Shown: positions 25,001 to 36,165, counted from the first letter of the stretch. The stretch is 64,000 nt of DNA from Hygrophila difformis (GCA_030278955.1 JAOANR010000001.1:25983120-26047119), one strand, 5' to 3'. Made by a program: numbers and translations. The notes: generated by a model from the sequence alone, not told the origin.

Positions 25001-26205
25001 TGGCACAAACCCAGCGATTCCATTTAATACTACATGTGGTGCTCAAACAAGTTTTTACGCATTATTAGTATGAATGAAACCCAAAATGCCTTGTTTGTGC
25101 TACTTTCGGTGCTTAACTGAGTTTTTGAAAACCATTTACGAAGAGTGGCATCTAAAACTCAGTACTTGTACAGACTTTGTAGCAAAAATACATTGCGTGA
25201 TTTGTTTAAATGAAACCTAATATTGCACCCATATTCCTATTCATCTTTTTAGTAAAACTACCCTAATTAGTTATGATAATCTCCTATAAATATTTATGAA
25301 ATTATGTTCATTTTCATCAACCCCTCTCATCAATTTATTTCAGCCTTTTCTCCTCTTTTATTTAAATCACCACAAAAATTCTTTCAGTTATTGATCACTC
25401 TAATTCTTAAGAGTCACTCCAAAATTACATATAATGAAAATCATGCAAGAATCATTTTTATATATATTTTTTTTAGTTTTAAGTAAAACATATAAACTAA
25501 TATAAAAGAAAATCAAACATATTAAGCAAAAGACATAAATAACTATTGCTAAGCATGCAAAAGCAGTATGCGAATTCCCTTTCCTAATTAGCTTTCAAAG
25601 ATAAATGCACCATTTTCTAAATTAAAGGTCTAAATGGTGGGTGCACTTTCATGATCCTGTCATTCATGAGTTATAAGGTCAAATTGCACATCTTTATACA
25701 ACAATTTAAATAAAGGTAATGCAATCATAAGAAAATTATTGATTAACATTCTAATATATCAGCATTCCCTCAAAAAAACTCATTAAAATTGTAATGTTGT
25801 CAAGAGGTGGAATTTAATCTCAAATTTTCTAGCATCCAATATCAACACTTGATGTAATGCATTTAATTAAAAGTAATCTAATTTATTGAGAAATACGTAC
25901 CTCAAGTGTGGTGCTAATACCTTTAAATGAAGTGTAGGTGGCTTTTCAATCGAGGCTATCCACTTGAAATCCTCAATTATATATGCTGCATACAACTCGC
26001 CGCCATCCTCACACTTGTTCTCTTGCAAATGTTCCTCTTTGTCTGATGAGAACTCAATATTCTTTCAACTTTCAGGATCACACACTGATTTAGCTTGATG
26101 CCCTTCCACGACATAGAATAGCAAAAAGTTATAACAATATTTAAAAAGTATAAATAACATAAATATATTCAAATGAACTTAAAACAACATAATTTTCACA
26201 ATAAT
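21577..26205 (-). other. Internal region of the Athila-like element, non-coding
   Basis: 4.6 kb of AT-rich sequence with no open frame above about 60 codons. The phrase TAAGTGTGAGGATGG (minus strand) or a close variant recurs at about 21578, 23064, 23647 and 26003. These repeated polypurine-like stretches may prime extra plus-strand synthesis. The region just inside the left LTR (21577-22299) is duplicated at 28379-29079. Confidence 0.7.
22031..22078. repeat. Homopolymer of 48 T
   Basis: The corresponding place in the duplicate copy (28834-28845) has only 12 T. The tract either grew recently or was enlarged during sequencing. Confidence 0.95.
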
Positions 26206-26223
26206 TCCCCGGCAACGGCGCCA
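26206..26223 (-). promoter_or_regulatory. Primer-binding site (tRNA-Asp)
   Basis: The plus strand reads TCCCCGGCAACGGCGCCA, the 3' end of plant tRNA-Asp including CCA. The minus strand is therefore the primer site, six bases inside the LTR end at 26230. Athila-group elements commonly use this tRNA. This fixes the orientation of the element. Confidence 0.93.
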
Positions 26224-26229
26224 AAAACT

Positions 26230-28378
26230 TGATGAGGTGATTTTCACTACTCATATTTTACCACAAGCGGATGGTTGTCATCAAGTAATAAAAACCGGTG
26301 AATACCGGGTCGAACCCAAGGGAATTCAGAATATTATTTCATTCTGGAGAAAACTTAGCCATTTTAAGTTCATTAATAATATATATTATATTTTGAAAAG
26401 AGTTTGTTTAATTCTAATGGTGATTAAATTAAAAATAGTGACATTAAATTTAAAATAAAGCAAGTTAAAAATTTAAAATAATAAAAATAAAGATAAGATA
26501 TATGTTTGTAATGATTTAGAACATGTCATCTTTATATAAAAGTGAAATTGCATAATGATTTAGCATTTCCCAATGTCTAAAAAGATCAATTTCAGCAGAA
26601 TTAATAATTTTATAAAGATTAAAAATATAACAATTTCCTAATTTTCATAATTTGTAAAAACAGACTTCATGGAAGCAAATTAAATTATCTAACATTCTGC
26701 AATCATCAGTATAGGCATAAATTTGAGTCTTTCCCAAGCATACAAATTTTCCTATTGTGATTAAACGACACATTTTATTTTCCAAATCAGCGTGTACATG
26801 CCAGAATCTATTTTAATGTGATTTATTCCCAAGACCGGTACTAAAATCTAATTTCCACTTTTTATCTCCCGATTTAGCAAAGCAGAAATCAAACAGATTA
26901 GATTCTAACATTTAATTATGCAAAATAGTGTAAATAATCTAACAATTATGGTAAAATATCGATGAAACATGGTAAAATGGATTAAATTAATAATATTAAA
27001 ATGCAGACAGATTAGAATTAATGCCAGATTACTAAAAATAGATAATACAGATTTGATCGATCAGTCAGGCTTTTAGCAGATTAATATTCTAAATCACAGA
27101 TTTGATAAAACACAAAAGATCGATCAATTTCAGGCATCTAACATATAATCCTAATACAGATTCTAACAAAATAGCAGATTTATCCAGTCTAATCGATTAA
27201 AAGCAGATCACACCCAAACATGAAATTTTCACTTCTATAATTCAGGCAGAATGGCGCTTAAACCAGATTAGGCAGATTTTAATATGATAGCAGATTAATC
27301 GATCAGTTCAGATTCAACAATTAAAATAGCAGATTCAAGATTTTCATCCAAACTTAATAATCGATCAAATTCAAGCAGACAGTACATGATTCTAATCCAC
27401 ATTCTAACAATCCTAACAGATTAATCCAGATTACAGAATTAAACAGCGACATATTATTGCTTCCATAAAAGATGAATTCGTACTTCAAAGTGATTCTGAA
27501 CTCCCGTTCTAGAACACTTCTAACACGAACAACACAGAAATCCGTCTACAAATTAAAAACATGATAGCAGATTACATTTAGAGGCAAATTCAATTCATTA
27601 CAATGCAAGAAAAAGAAAGGCAACACCTAGAATAGGAAGAACACTCCCAGAACAGCGTCCTTGATGCATTCCTCCGGCATAATTTTGTGTTTCCGGCCTT
27701 CTTCTCCCATTAGCAGATGTTTTCAGAGTGTATATTTTCGAGTTTTTGCAGTCTCCAATGAAAAGAATGGCGAAAAACCGCGTTTAAAACCGAGTTCGGG
27801 AGGTTAGAAAACTGCCCAACCGCGACTGTGGCGCAAAAAGTGGCGCTCGAAAGAGGTTTTCGGCGCCACCAAAGAGAGCTGGCGCATCCTGACATTTTCC
27901 AAATTTTCTCTGCGGCGCAAAAAGTGGCGCCTGGAGGTGTTTTTATGCGCCACCAAGCTTAAGCGGCGCATCCTGAAGCTTTTTTTCCATCCGAAATTTT
28001 CCTAAGTGTCGAGGTGGCGCATAATGTGGCGCTCGAGCATGATTTTATGCGCCGCCATGCCTATGTGGCGCATTCTGGAGCTTTTTCAGTGTTGAAAATT
28101 TCGAATTTTACATCCTTTGACCTCCGAACATCTTCTTTCTTCATTTTAATGCCTGAAACATCATTGCCATCCATTAGGTTTGCCAAAAGTCTTATTAAAA
28201 ACACATAAAAACATGATAAATTTAACCTAAATAAGCCAAATCTAACAATGATCACTTGAAAAATAAAAACACATGAAATACACCTAAAAGTGCAATGAAT
28301 TAAGGTAAAATGCACTCATTTTGGACATATTTTAGTACAATTCAAGCTTGTATAAGTGTGGTTTCACAGGGTGCATCA
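26230..28378 (-). repeat. Central (5') LTR of the Athila-like element
   Basis: Nearly identical to 19430-21576. It is followed on its inner side by the tRNA-Asp primer site. On its outer side, instead of flanking genome, it is followed by a copy of the element 3' internal region, so this one LTR serves two element copies. Confidence 0.92.
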
Positions 28379-29079
28379 ACATCCTCACACTTAAATATTG
28401 CTCGTCCCTTGAGCAATGAAATTAATCAACACATCAACATGCCAATCAAGATAATAAGGATGAAGTCACTATAGTTCTGTCAAATAATAGATTTCAACAA
28501 CGCAATGAGCTAAAAGGGTTCAAAGTTTAATGTGCTAGAACAAGGTAAATTGTCATGCATCAGTTGTCAAAATCAGATATCCAAAGCACTTACAGTACAA
28601 AAGGCGGATCAATCACACATAACAACTCGAAATGGGAGAGTGAATAATGTAAATATGCTTTTCTATTCCCGTCTTCAAATATGCTCAATTAATGACTCGG
28701 TTTCACAATTATTCTAGACACTTTGGCTGAGTTGTAGACGGTTGAATTCCAAAAGCTACTCATGTCTAAGAATACGTGCCAGTCATATAGCCAAGAGTTT
28801 ATAAATATTCTGTTTAATACCCCTTTATTCGGATTTTTTTTTTTTACTCTTGAATTTTTTTTTCATTTATTTTGCAAGATATAATTACTGTTTTTCTTTA
28901 TTTCATTTTGTTTGTTTTTTTTTTAAATAGGGGTTTTACTCTGAGTTTATTGTAATTAAGCATTTAAGGAGACATGGAACGAGCATATTCATATAAAAAT
29001 AATGATAACTCTCCACATAACAAATAAACCAGTCTAATTAATCAAAGGCTTTCTGCAAGGTAAGTAGAATCGTCACCAA
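28379..29079 (-). repeat. Truncated 3' internal region of a second element copy
   Basis: It copies 21577-22299, with about 8 substitutions plus the T-tract difference. That is more than twice the divergence per base of the LTRs. It stops abruptly at CGTCACCAA (29079), where gypsy integrase sequence resumes. Confidence 0.88.
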
Positions 29080-29181
29080 CTAATGGACAATGATGGAAAT
29101 TTAGTACATCAAAGCATCGATGTGAAATATCTAAAGAAGTATTATTCTTCGGCTTGGGATAATGCTTTACAACCCGAGTAA
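29080..29181 (+). pseudogene. C-terminal end of the gypsy integrase
   Basis: The frame CTA ATG GAC... reads LMDNDGNLVHQSIDVKYLK and on to a stop at 29179-29181. Such a tail, with the motif for the last integrase strand, closes Tat-lineage pol frames. The zinc-binding and catalytic D,D,E parts, expected between 19429 and here, are absent from the window. Confidence 0.75.
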
Positions 29182-29261
29182 ACAATAGGGAAGAAGAGAT
29201 CTACAAAATGGGCCTATCAAAACTACATGTTTTGTTACACATGGCTTATTTTGAAAGATCT

Positions 29262-29644
29262 TCATGCGGAAGACAACTCCTTTGTCAGAATCCGCTGCCG
29301 GAGCTCTCTCGGAGTGATTAAGACCAAGAAAAGGTCTTGATCTCGAGGTTCGAGGTTCGTATCCTGTCCTCCGTCTCCTGGAAGGATTCCTATAACAACC
29401 TGAGCCTCTTTAAACACAGGGTCGTCCTCCTGGATATGAGAGCCCAAGGCTCTCGTGTAGGAGCCATCACCACAAGGGCATGCCAGAGGAACTCTTCTCT
29501 GGTCTCTGACGCGTAGGGATGACTCTGTTGATTATAATGAGGTGCCTCGGAAGCGAGAGGGCGATCCATTTGTTCAGTAAGATGGTGGATCCACCATCGA
29601 GAACACCTTTCCAGAACGTTGATACCAGGGTACCAGCGCTCCAT
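29262..29644 (-). pseudogene. Antisense reading frame between pol and 3' LTR (Tat-type aORF)
   Basis: Read on the minus strand, an ATG at 29642-29644 opens MERWYPGINVLERC and continues for 84 codons to 29390. A neighbouring frame, from about 29447 to 29262, continues the coding-like sequence (HIQEDDPVFKEAQVVIGILP), so one frameshift probably splits a single gene. Retand and some other Tat-branch elements are known to carry an antisense gene in just this place. A TATA-like site lies upstream at 29908-29920. I do not recognise the protein and no function can be named. Captured host sequence is an alternative. Confidence 0.55.
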
Positions 29645-30206
29645 TAGTTACGAAAAGTATATTTCCGAGTTTCCCCGATTTTTAGATGAAGAAACCCATT
29701 CAGGGGTTGTAATATCATCGAGATTAGGGTTGGAAAAAGGCTATGAGACCCATAATCCGTAATAAAAAAGTAACCTAAGGTTATAAAGGATAGCTTTTCG
29801 AAAAACAAGCTGTAGCTAGGTATAAGGATAAACAGAGGTTTTGGAAGAAGACGAGGATAACAAGCAACAAAGGCCATGTTTGATGAATAAAAACATGACC
29901 CTTAGTGGTATTTATAGCCAAACAAATGGTTGATACCACTAAAATTAGATTAAACGTTATAGCCATTAATGGCACGTAAGTCCCACAAATAATGAATGGT
30001 CACGTCATTTTCTGTGCAAACTGCCTCGAAAAGGCACAATTGCAGCGGTTACCAAGAATGGATGGATACGAATCTGTTTATCCCAATGAACATCCATTCA
30101 AAATCTCCTAGAATGACGGGCGTCATCATTAACTGACACCCCGAGCTAAGGAGGTCCCAGACTTTTTCAGCGGATAAGGCCAAAAACATTGCCAAATATT
30201 CCACTG
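29645..30206. other. Gypsy untranslated region between antisense frame and polypurine tract
   Basis: No sense reading frame was found. The stretch contains the antisense TATA site and otherwise mixed-composition sequence belonging to the gypsy element. Confidence 0.5.
29908..29920 (-). promoter_or_regulatory. TATA-like element upstream of the antisense frame
   Basis: The minus strand reads GGCTATAAATACC, a good plant TATA box about 265 bases before the ATG at 29644. It is not part of the LTR. A transcript from here would run against gypsy pol. Confidence 0.45.
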
Positions 30207-30223
30207 AAAAACGGGGGGCAATT
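30207..30223 (+). promoter_or_regulatory. Gypsy polypurine tract
   Basis: GAAAAACGGGGGGCAA lies immediately before the 3' LTR (TGTTTACACATG). It would prime plus-strand DNA synthesis. Confidence 0.8.
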
Positions 30224-30892
30224 TGTTTACACATGAAAAATGCGTTAATACAGCCCACATACATATCCAGGCCCAATTTGCATAAGGGCCAAATTTCTAG
30301 GCTTGATACGGAAAAGATAGCCCAAGACCAGCCCATGGACTCCGAAGGACATCGCTCGAGCAAGCCAAACTACTTAAATAAACGGTGCAACCCGGAAAAA
30401 GCCATACCCGAGCACGATAACTGTGCAAGTACCACGAGTTAGAGGAAGCGGTTTCAGTACGTTACAAGGTGACGCCACCCCAAGCAAAGACTCTCATCAC
30501 CCTCGCGGAAGCCTTATCCGCGCCAGTACCAGAATAAAGATGGGGAAACTCTTTTTTGAATTTCATCCTTATCCCTTTCCCCCAACTGGTGCCTCTTAAC
30601 GAACAGGCACCAGACGACAGACGTTGTATAAATATTAGAACTGAAGATGTAATTTGGGTTCCTCGACCACCAAACATTTCAATACAATGTCTTTATTTTT
30701 CCAGTACTTTACTTTTATTTATCGCTTTCCTTATTGCTTTCTTTACTGCTTTCGTTTACTGATTTCTTTCTTTTCCTTAGTTTGTTTCGCGATGCTCTAG
30801 TTCCTAGCATCCCTTGGGACTATCCGCATCCCGCCTTCCATTTTGATGGCTCAGTCTAGAGGATTAAGCATTACCCCGAAACGGGAGTAACA
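30224..30892 (+). repeat. 3' LTR of the Tat-type gypsy element
   Basis: It runs from TGTTTACACATG to GGGAGTAACA, with a TATA box TATAAATA near 30627. It is followed by the AGGGT duplication at 30893-30897. Confidence 0.93.
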
Positions 30893-30897
30893 AGGGT

Positions 30898-31982
30898 ATA
30901 GCCTCATGTTTTTTCTTTATTGATTTTCAATACGCGGGATTTGGAAATGGACTCCAGAAAGTGGTTATACCAATAAAGGAATTCCTTGTCTACATAGAGC
31001 ATCCCATCTGAAATTTTGGGATAAAATGATGAAGATTGATGTTGCTACCAAAGAAATATTTGGAAAAGATACTATAGATCTAATGGAAAGACAATAACTC
31101 TTTACGAGAATCAACAAGAAAATATTTGCACTCCTCCTTTTGATCATATCTCAAGGAAGTTCAAAATGAGGTCAGAAAATCTGACTAAGGAGCAGATGAT
31201 TGATGCCTATGTTGAAGAAATGAAAAAAGATCTCATTTCTCAATTTGAGGAAGAAAGATCAAACAGGTCAGATTCGACCATGGCATCTGAATATATGCAG
31301 GATGCTTAAGACCAAGATGATGCTTGCATTGAAGACATCTTTAAATCCATCAAAGCTACATTGGTGGAAAAAATTTAAAAGAAAGATGGGGAAGTATCCT
31401 CCTCAAATCATTCATCTACAGGAAAGAAAATGACAGATTGAACCTTTTAGCCCTTTTATGTTGATAAACAGGGGTGACAAGATTAGGAAAATCCGGAAAG
31501 AATAATAAAGCAAGATTGCTTTTATTATAGTGATTATTGCTCTTATTATTTTATGTTGTGAATTATTGTAATATACTGTACCCGACGCAGTGTTGCTACT
31601 GTTCATAAACAATTTACGCGTCCTTGCCTTTCTATAAATAGTGTAATAGACAGAGTTATATGGGTATCAATCTTTCTGCCTCTCTCTCTGCAATGTCCAT
31701 GTACTGAGCAATTCTCTTTGTAAAATAGTATTTGTTATTCTTATAAGAGTGCATTTGTAGAGTTGACTTATGATCTTTGTAAGTTTTCAATTTTTAAATC
31801 TGTCATTGTATTTAATTTTTAGTTTGTCTAATTTTAGATGCTATAATGGATAGCCTTATAGGCTAAATTAATTATGTGTTAACTCTTAATAGTTGATTAC
31901 CCTAACATGGGTTTGACATTATTTATTGTCTAGAATTTATCAAGATTGGATAAAAATAATTGGCCTTGAAATAAAACTATGA
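30898..31982 (+). repeat. Left arm of a 1.1-kb inverted duplication (viral-type sequence)
   Basis: This arm is repeated in reverse at 32618-33712. About 30900-31440 looks coding, with Lys/Glu-rich pieces such as EEMKKDLISQ and frequent stops. About 31625-31640 holds a promoter-like TATAAATA, and 31680-31980 looks like untranslated leader. Sequence left of the gypsy insertion joins this arm without a gap once the gypsy element is removed, so it belongs with the caulimovirid remnant. Confidence 0.8.
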
Positions 31983-32617
31983 ATTAGGCAAGAACTTTCT
32001 ATCTATGTTCTCAGATAAGGAAAGAAGGGGATAGGCAGCTTTACTTTATATACAATACAATGCACAGGCGAGTTTAAGGCTAAAGCCAATGCTAAACCAG
32101 CCTTATTTAATAGACAAAGACCTTTTTTAGAGGAAGCTAAATCAGTGACACACAAAAGCTTTATAGTAAGGAGAATTGGCATCGGTGATGGGGTCAACAT
32201 CCTTCCGAGAGGACCGCTCTAGTTGTTGAGAAGGAGACCTTATGCTTCGTAACATAGAGCTAAATACCTAATCTCGAATATAAAGTATCATCTCTTAAGA
32301 CAAAGAAAGTAGTACTTTCATTTCCACCAGGAGTTTGTAAAGCTGGGCAATTCTATTACACAGAATAAAGAGCTAAATGAAAAGATAGAAAAGGCACGTT
32401 CTAATTGCTTTTACTCAGATAGGGGAAAGCGCTGTTTCCCAACAAAGAGTTAGCCTAGGAAAGCAAACAAACAAACTGAACAAAAACAGATTGCAAGACA
32501 AAGCAAAGAAGTAGGTTGGAAAGTACTATCCATAAAAATATGAAAGATATGATTCCAACTTACCCATAACGCCTTTACTTTGATAAAATTGGGATTTATA
32601 CAGGAGCCATATGTTAA
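31983..32617. other. Spacer between the inverted arms
   Basis: 635 bases of unique sequence with no supported gene. Purine-rich stretches and short frames only. It would form the loop of a long hairpin RNA. Confidence 0.5.
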
Positions 32618-33712
32618 TCATAGTTTTATTTCAAGGCCAGTTATTTTTATCCAACATTGATAAATTTAGATAATAAATAATGTCAAACTCATGTTAGGGT
32701 AATAAACTATTAAGAGTTGACACATAATTAATTTAGCCTACAAGGCTATCCATTAAAGCATCTAAAATTAAACAAACTAAAATTAAATGCAATGATAGAT
32801 TTAAAAATTGAAAACTTACAAAGATCAGAAGTCAATTCCACAAATGCACTCTTATAAGAATAATAAATATTTTACAAAGAAAATTGCTCATCACATGAGC
32901 ATTGAAGACAGGGAGAGAAAGATTGATACCGATGCAACTCTGTATATCACATTATTTATAGAAGCGCAAAGACGCGTAAACTGTTTATGAACAGTAGCAA
33001 TAATGCGCCAGGTACGATATATTACAATAATACACAACATAAAATAATAAGAGCAATAATTCATAATAATAAAAACAATCTTGCTTTATTATTCTTTCCG
33101 GATTTTCGGGATCTTGTCACCCCTGCTTATCAACAGAAAAGGGCCAAAGGGTTTAATCTGTCATTTTCTTTCTTGTGGCTGATTGATTTGGTAAGGATGC
33201 TTCCTCATCTTTCTTTTTAATTTTTTCCACCAAGATATCTTTGATGGCTTTAAAGATGTCTTCAATGCAAATATCATCTTGGTCTTGAACATCCTGCATA
33301 TATTCAGATGCCATGGTCGAATATGACATGTTTGATCTTTCTTCCTCACATTGAGAAATAAGATCTTTTTTCATTTCTTCAACGTAGGCAGCAATCACCT
33401 GCTCCTTAGTCAGATTTTTTAATCTTATTTTGAATTTCTTTGAGATATGATCAAAAGGAGAAGGAGTGCAAATATTTTTCTTGAATTCTCATAAAGACTT
33501 CTCTGTCTTTCCATGAGATCCATAGTATCTTTTCCAAATATTTCTTTGGTAGCAGGATCAATCTTCATCATTTTATCCCAAAATTTCACATGGGATGCTC
33601 TATGTTGGCAAGAAATTCCTTTATTGGTATAACCAATTTTTGGAGTCCATTTCCAAATCTAGGGTATTGAAAATTCAATAAAGAAAAAACATGAGGCTAC
33701 ACCCTCAATATA
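32618..33712 (-). repeat. Right arm of the inverted duplication
   Basis: Reverse copy of 30898-31982, with small differences; some frames are more intact here. A frame running from 33398 to 33153 on the minus strand encodes about 80 acidic, Lys-rich residues. Its outer end (TATTGAGGGTGTAGCC on the minus strand) also matches the bases just left of the gypsy insertion at 12163-12174. It fuses at 33713 to copia integrase sequence. Confidence 0.8.
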
Positions 33713-35545
33713 CAGACGAGTCCATCTTGTTGATGCATCAACTAACACCAAAAAGTATTTAAATGGTCCACATGGTGGATTTATAGGTCCACATATATCA
33801 CCCTGAATTTGTTTAAGAAATACGGGGGGATTCAATTCCAACTTTGGTTGTTGATGGTCTAATAATTAGTTTTCCATATGAACAAGCGACACATGTAAAT
33901 TCATTTGAATTTGGAAATTTCTTTTCCCTTTACGGGATATGACCATATGAATTTTCAATTATTCACTTTATCATGGTACATGCAGGGTGGCCAAACGATC
34001 ATGCCAAATTAAAAATTCAGTTGGAATTATAGGCTTCAGTGATATACGTGCGTGTGTGTATAATATAGTCCAGAAGAAAGATAAGGTAAATTTTCCAATA
34101 CATGCTTCATATCAAGAATATTTTTGTGGTCAATAAATATTCATCAGTCCCTTTGATCAATGTCTCAATAAAATATCCATTTCCACGAATATCTTTAAAA
34201 CTCAACAAGTTTCTTCGAGACTTAGGAGATAATAGTGTATTTTCAATAATGAGTATTGTTTCATTTAGAAGAGCCTTTGATCATATTTGCACATCCATAT
34301 ATTGTATTAATTGGTGTATTTCCCAATTTTGTATAAGAAAAAATAATTCTCATTTCTTAATATTGTGTAGATATTGGCACTATCAATTAGGACGTGTCAT
34401 TCTAATTGGCGTTCATTTCTTCTTCAAGAAGAAGATAGTATATTAATAAATATAAATATCCATTTATAACAATTATATAGCAAGATGTAATACATTAGTC
34501 AACAAAAGATATACATAAAAAACATATTAAAAAGGTGTATAGCAAAATGAATTACATTAGTTCTTATCATCTATACTAAAATTTCGTATAAAAGAGGTTT
34601 CAACATCTATCTCGAAAGAGTTAGCTTCTTCGGGACTTGGCATTATCGGCATACTAAGATCATTATTGATAACCAAATTTGTCCAACCATTTTTTCTTTT
34701 CCTTTATTGAGTGGTACGACAAGTCCGGGACCAATGTCCTTCCATTCGGCATCAACGACACTTGCCTCTATCATCTTGTCCTTTTTCATTTATTTGATTA
34801 TTTTTATTTGGCACAAATCTTCTGTTAGAATAATTCTGATTTTGGCCACGTACACAACCTCAATCTCAACCACTTTTCATTTTCCCTTTGTTGAGTCTTG
34901 GTATAACTTTACAAGATGTTCCGCAGTACGACAAGTCTGAGACCAATGTCCACCCATTTCCATTCTGTATTAGCGGCACTTGTCTCTATAATATTCCCAT
35001 ATTTCATTTGTTTGATTATTTTTATAGGGCTCAATCTTCTGTAAATAAAATTTTGATTTTTGCCACGTACACAACCTCAATCACGACCACGACCACAACC
35101 ATGACCGTGATCATAACCACGATAGCGACCACGTCCGTGGTGTCCACCTCGTATATTATCCCAAGTTTGTGATTTCTAGAGATTTGAGTCACATTCGCTT
35201 CTGGGAATGGACTAACACGGTAACACCAGTGGGTCGTGTTTCAAGGCTCTTTAATAATAACTCATTATTTTGTTCAGCCAACAACAAACATACAATGAGT
35301 TCAGAATATTTTGTAAATCTTCTTTCTTGATATTGCTGTTACAGGAGCAAATTCGGGGCGTGGAATATAGTAAAGGTTCGTTCAAGCATATCATCCTCAG
35401 TTGCCTTTTCACAGCACAATTTCATATGTGAAGTGATTCGAAACATGACAGAATTATAATCACTAGCAGTTTTAGAATCCTGCAACCTTAATGTCAGCCA
35501 ATCGTTTCTTGCTTTAGGCAAGTTGACAATCTTCAGGTGATCATA
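33713..35545 (-). pseudogene. Ty1/copia element A: gag C-terminal half and start of integrase
   Basis: On the minus strand from 35545 the sequence reads the UBN2-type gag core (KARNDWLTLRLQDSKTASDY at about 35515-35455). A Gly/Arg/His-rich nucleic-acid-binding stretch follows (35155-35060), with Cys/His knuckle remnants near 34920 and 34730. At 33841-33715 comes the integrase entry, with GDICGPINPPCGPFKY and DASTRW. The zinc-knuckle zone is partly duplicated (34700-34790 and 34880-34990). Many stops are present. It belongs to the same copia copy whose gag N-terminus lies at 40143-40345; a 4.6-kb insertion separates them. Its far end is cut by the viral inverted repeat. Confidence 0.82.
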
Positions 35546-35656
35546 TCATTTGATAATGGCCAGAAACGACCATTATTTTCAATCCATTTCCGTGTCTTAA
35601 ACGGACATTTGATCGCATTTCGGTCTTACATTAAGTAAGAAAGCAGTCGATTTATG

Positions 35657-35780
35657 CATAATTGTAAAAATAATAAGCTGATGTGAAAAAGGCATAAATA
35701 TGTGATTTTGATTTATGCATAATTGTAAAAATAATAAGCTGATGTGAAAAAGGCATAAATATGTGATTTTATTACATATT
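35657..35780. repeat. Two tandem copies of a 62-63 bp unit
   Basis: TTTATGCATAATTGTAAAAA to ATATGTGATTTT is repeated directly with no visible change near the left end of the 4.6-kb insertion. Confidence 0.92.
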
Positions 35781-35932
35781 TATGTTAGAAAAATCCAAAA
35801 ACATGAGAAAAAGAAAAGAAAAGAAAAAGGAATGAAAAAGATGGGAAAAAGAGAGAAAAGCCCACAAAAAGAATACTTTCGGCCCATCTGGCCCAATCCG
35901 GCAGGCCCAGGAACACCTTTGTCGCGGAGGCC

Positions 35933-36165
35933 CCTTTGTCGCGATGCATGGTTCCGCGACAAAGGAGGGTTCCGCGACCAAGCAAGCTCAGATGAAGGAA
36001 AAGACCAGCCAGAGCCACCTGTCGCGATACCTTTGTCGCGATGCCCTGTTCCGCGACAAAGGTCCGTTCCGCGACAAAGATGCATTTTTAGAGACACAAG
36101 ACCCAGTCGAGAAGCTTTGCCACATGCAGTGTGTTCCGCGACCAAACTTGGTGCTCCGAGACAAA
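35933..36165. repeat. GC hairpin array upstream of the LTR promoter
   Basis: Two perfect hairpins are CCTTTGTCGCG / CGCGACAAAGG (35933-35943 with 35955-35965) and ACCTTTGTCGCG / CGCGACAAAGGT (36029-36040 with 36052-36063). Further unpaired TTCCGCGAC motifs follow to about 36165. They lie 70-300 bases upstream of the TATA box. An apparent 167-codon frame across this area (35763-36266) is a by-product of the repeats. Confidence 0.85.

Larger units (their letters stand above)
19430..29079 (-). mobile_element. Young non-coding Athila-like LTR element, partial tandem (LARD-type)
   Basis: Two LTRs (19430-21576 and 26230-28378) begin TGATG and end CATCA. The order on the minus strand is: 3' part of an internal region (29079-28379), LTR, tRNA-Asp primer site, full internal region, LTR. 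A complete copy therefore shares its 5' LTR with the tail of a second copy. The internal region has no gag or pol frame, which fits a large retrotransposon derivative moved by partner enzymes. By eye the LTRs differ by 9 substitutions and 2 indels over about 2150 bases, so the element is young. There is no target duplication; the right edge abuts the last codons of the gypsy integrase. Confidence 0.88.
12175..30892 (+). mobile_element. Tat-lineage Ty3/gypsy element (with nested insertions)
   Basis: Two diverged LTRs (12175-12846, 30224-30892) lie inside an exact 5-bp duplication AGGGT (12170-12174, 30893-30897). Between them are a primer site for tRNA-Arg, gag, protease, RT, two RNase H-like regions, the start and the very end of integrase, an antisense frame and a polypurine tract. 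The tRNA-Arg site, the second RNase H domain and the antisense frame fit the Tat/Ogre/Retand branch. It is interrupted by a foldback MULE (15273-16495) and by a younger LTR element (19430-29079). LTRs differ at several positions per hundred bases, so this is an older insertion, and every frame is broken. Confidence 0.92.

Noticed and set aside
22299..29079. LTR boundaries at the ends of the long direct repeat (19430-22299 and 26230-29079)
   Set aside because: The tRNA-Asp primer site, TGATG/CATCA termini and polypurine phrase put the LTR ends at 21576 and 28378; the rest of the repeat is internal sequence of a second copy.
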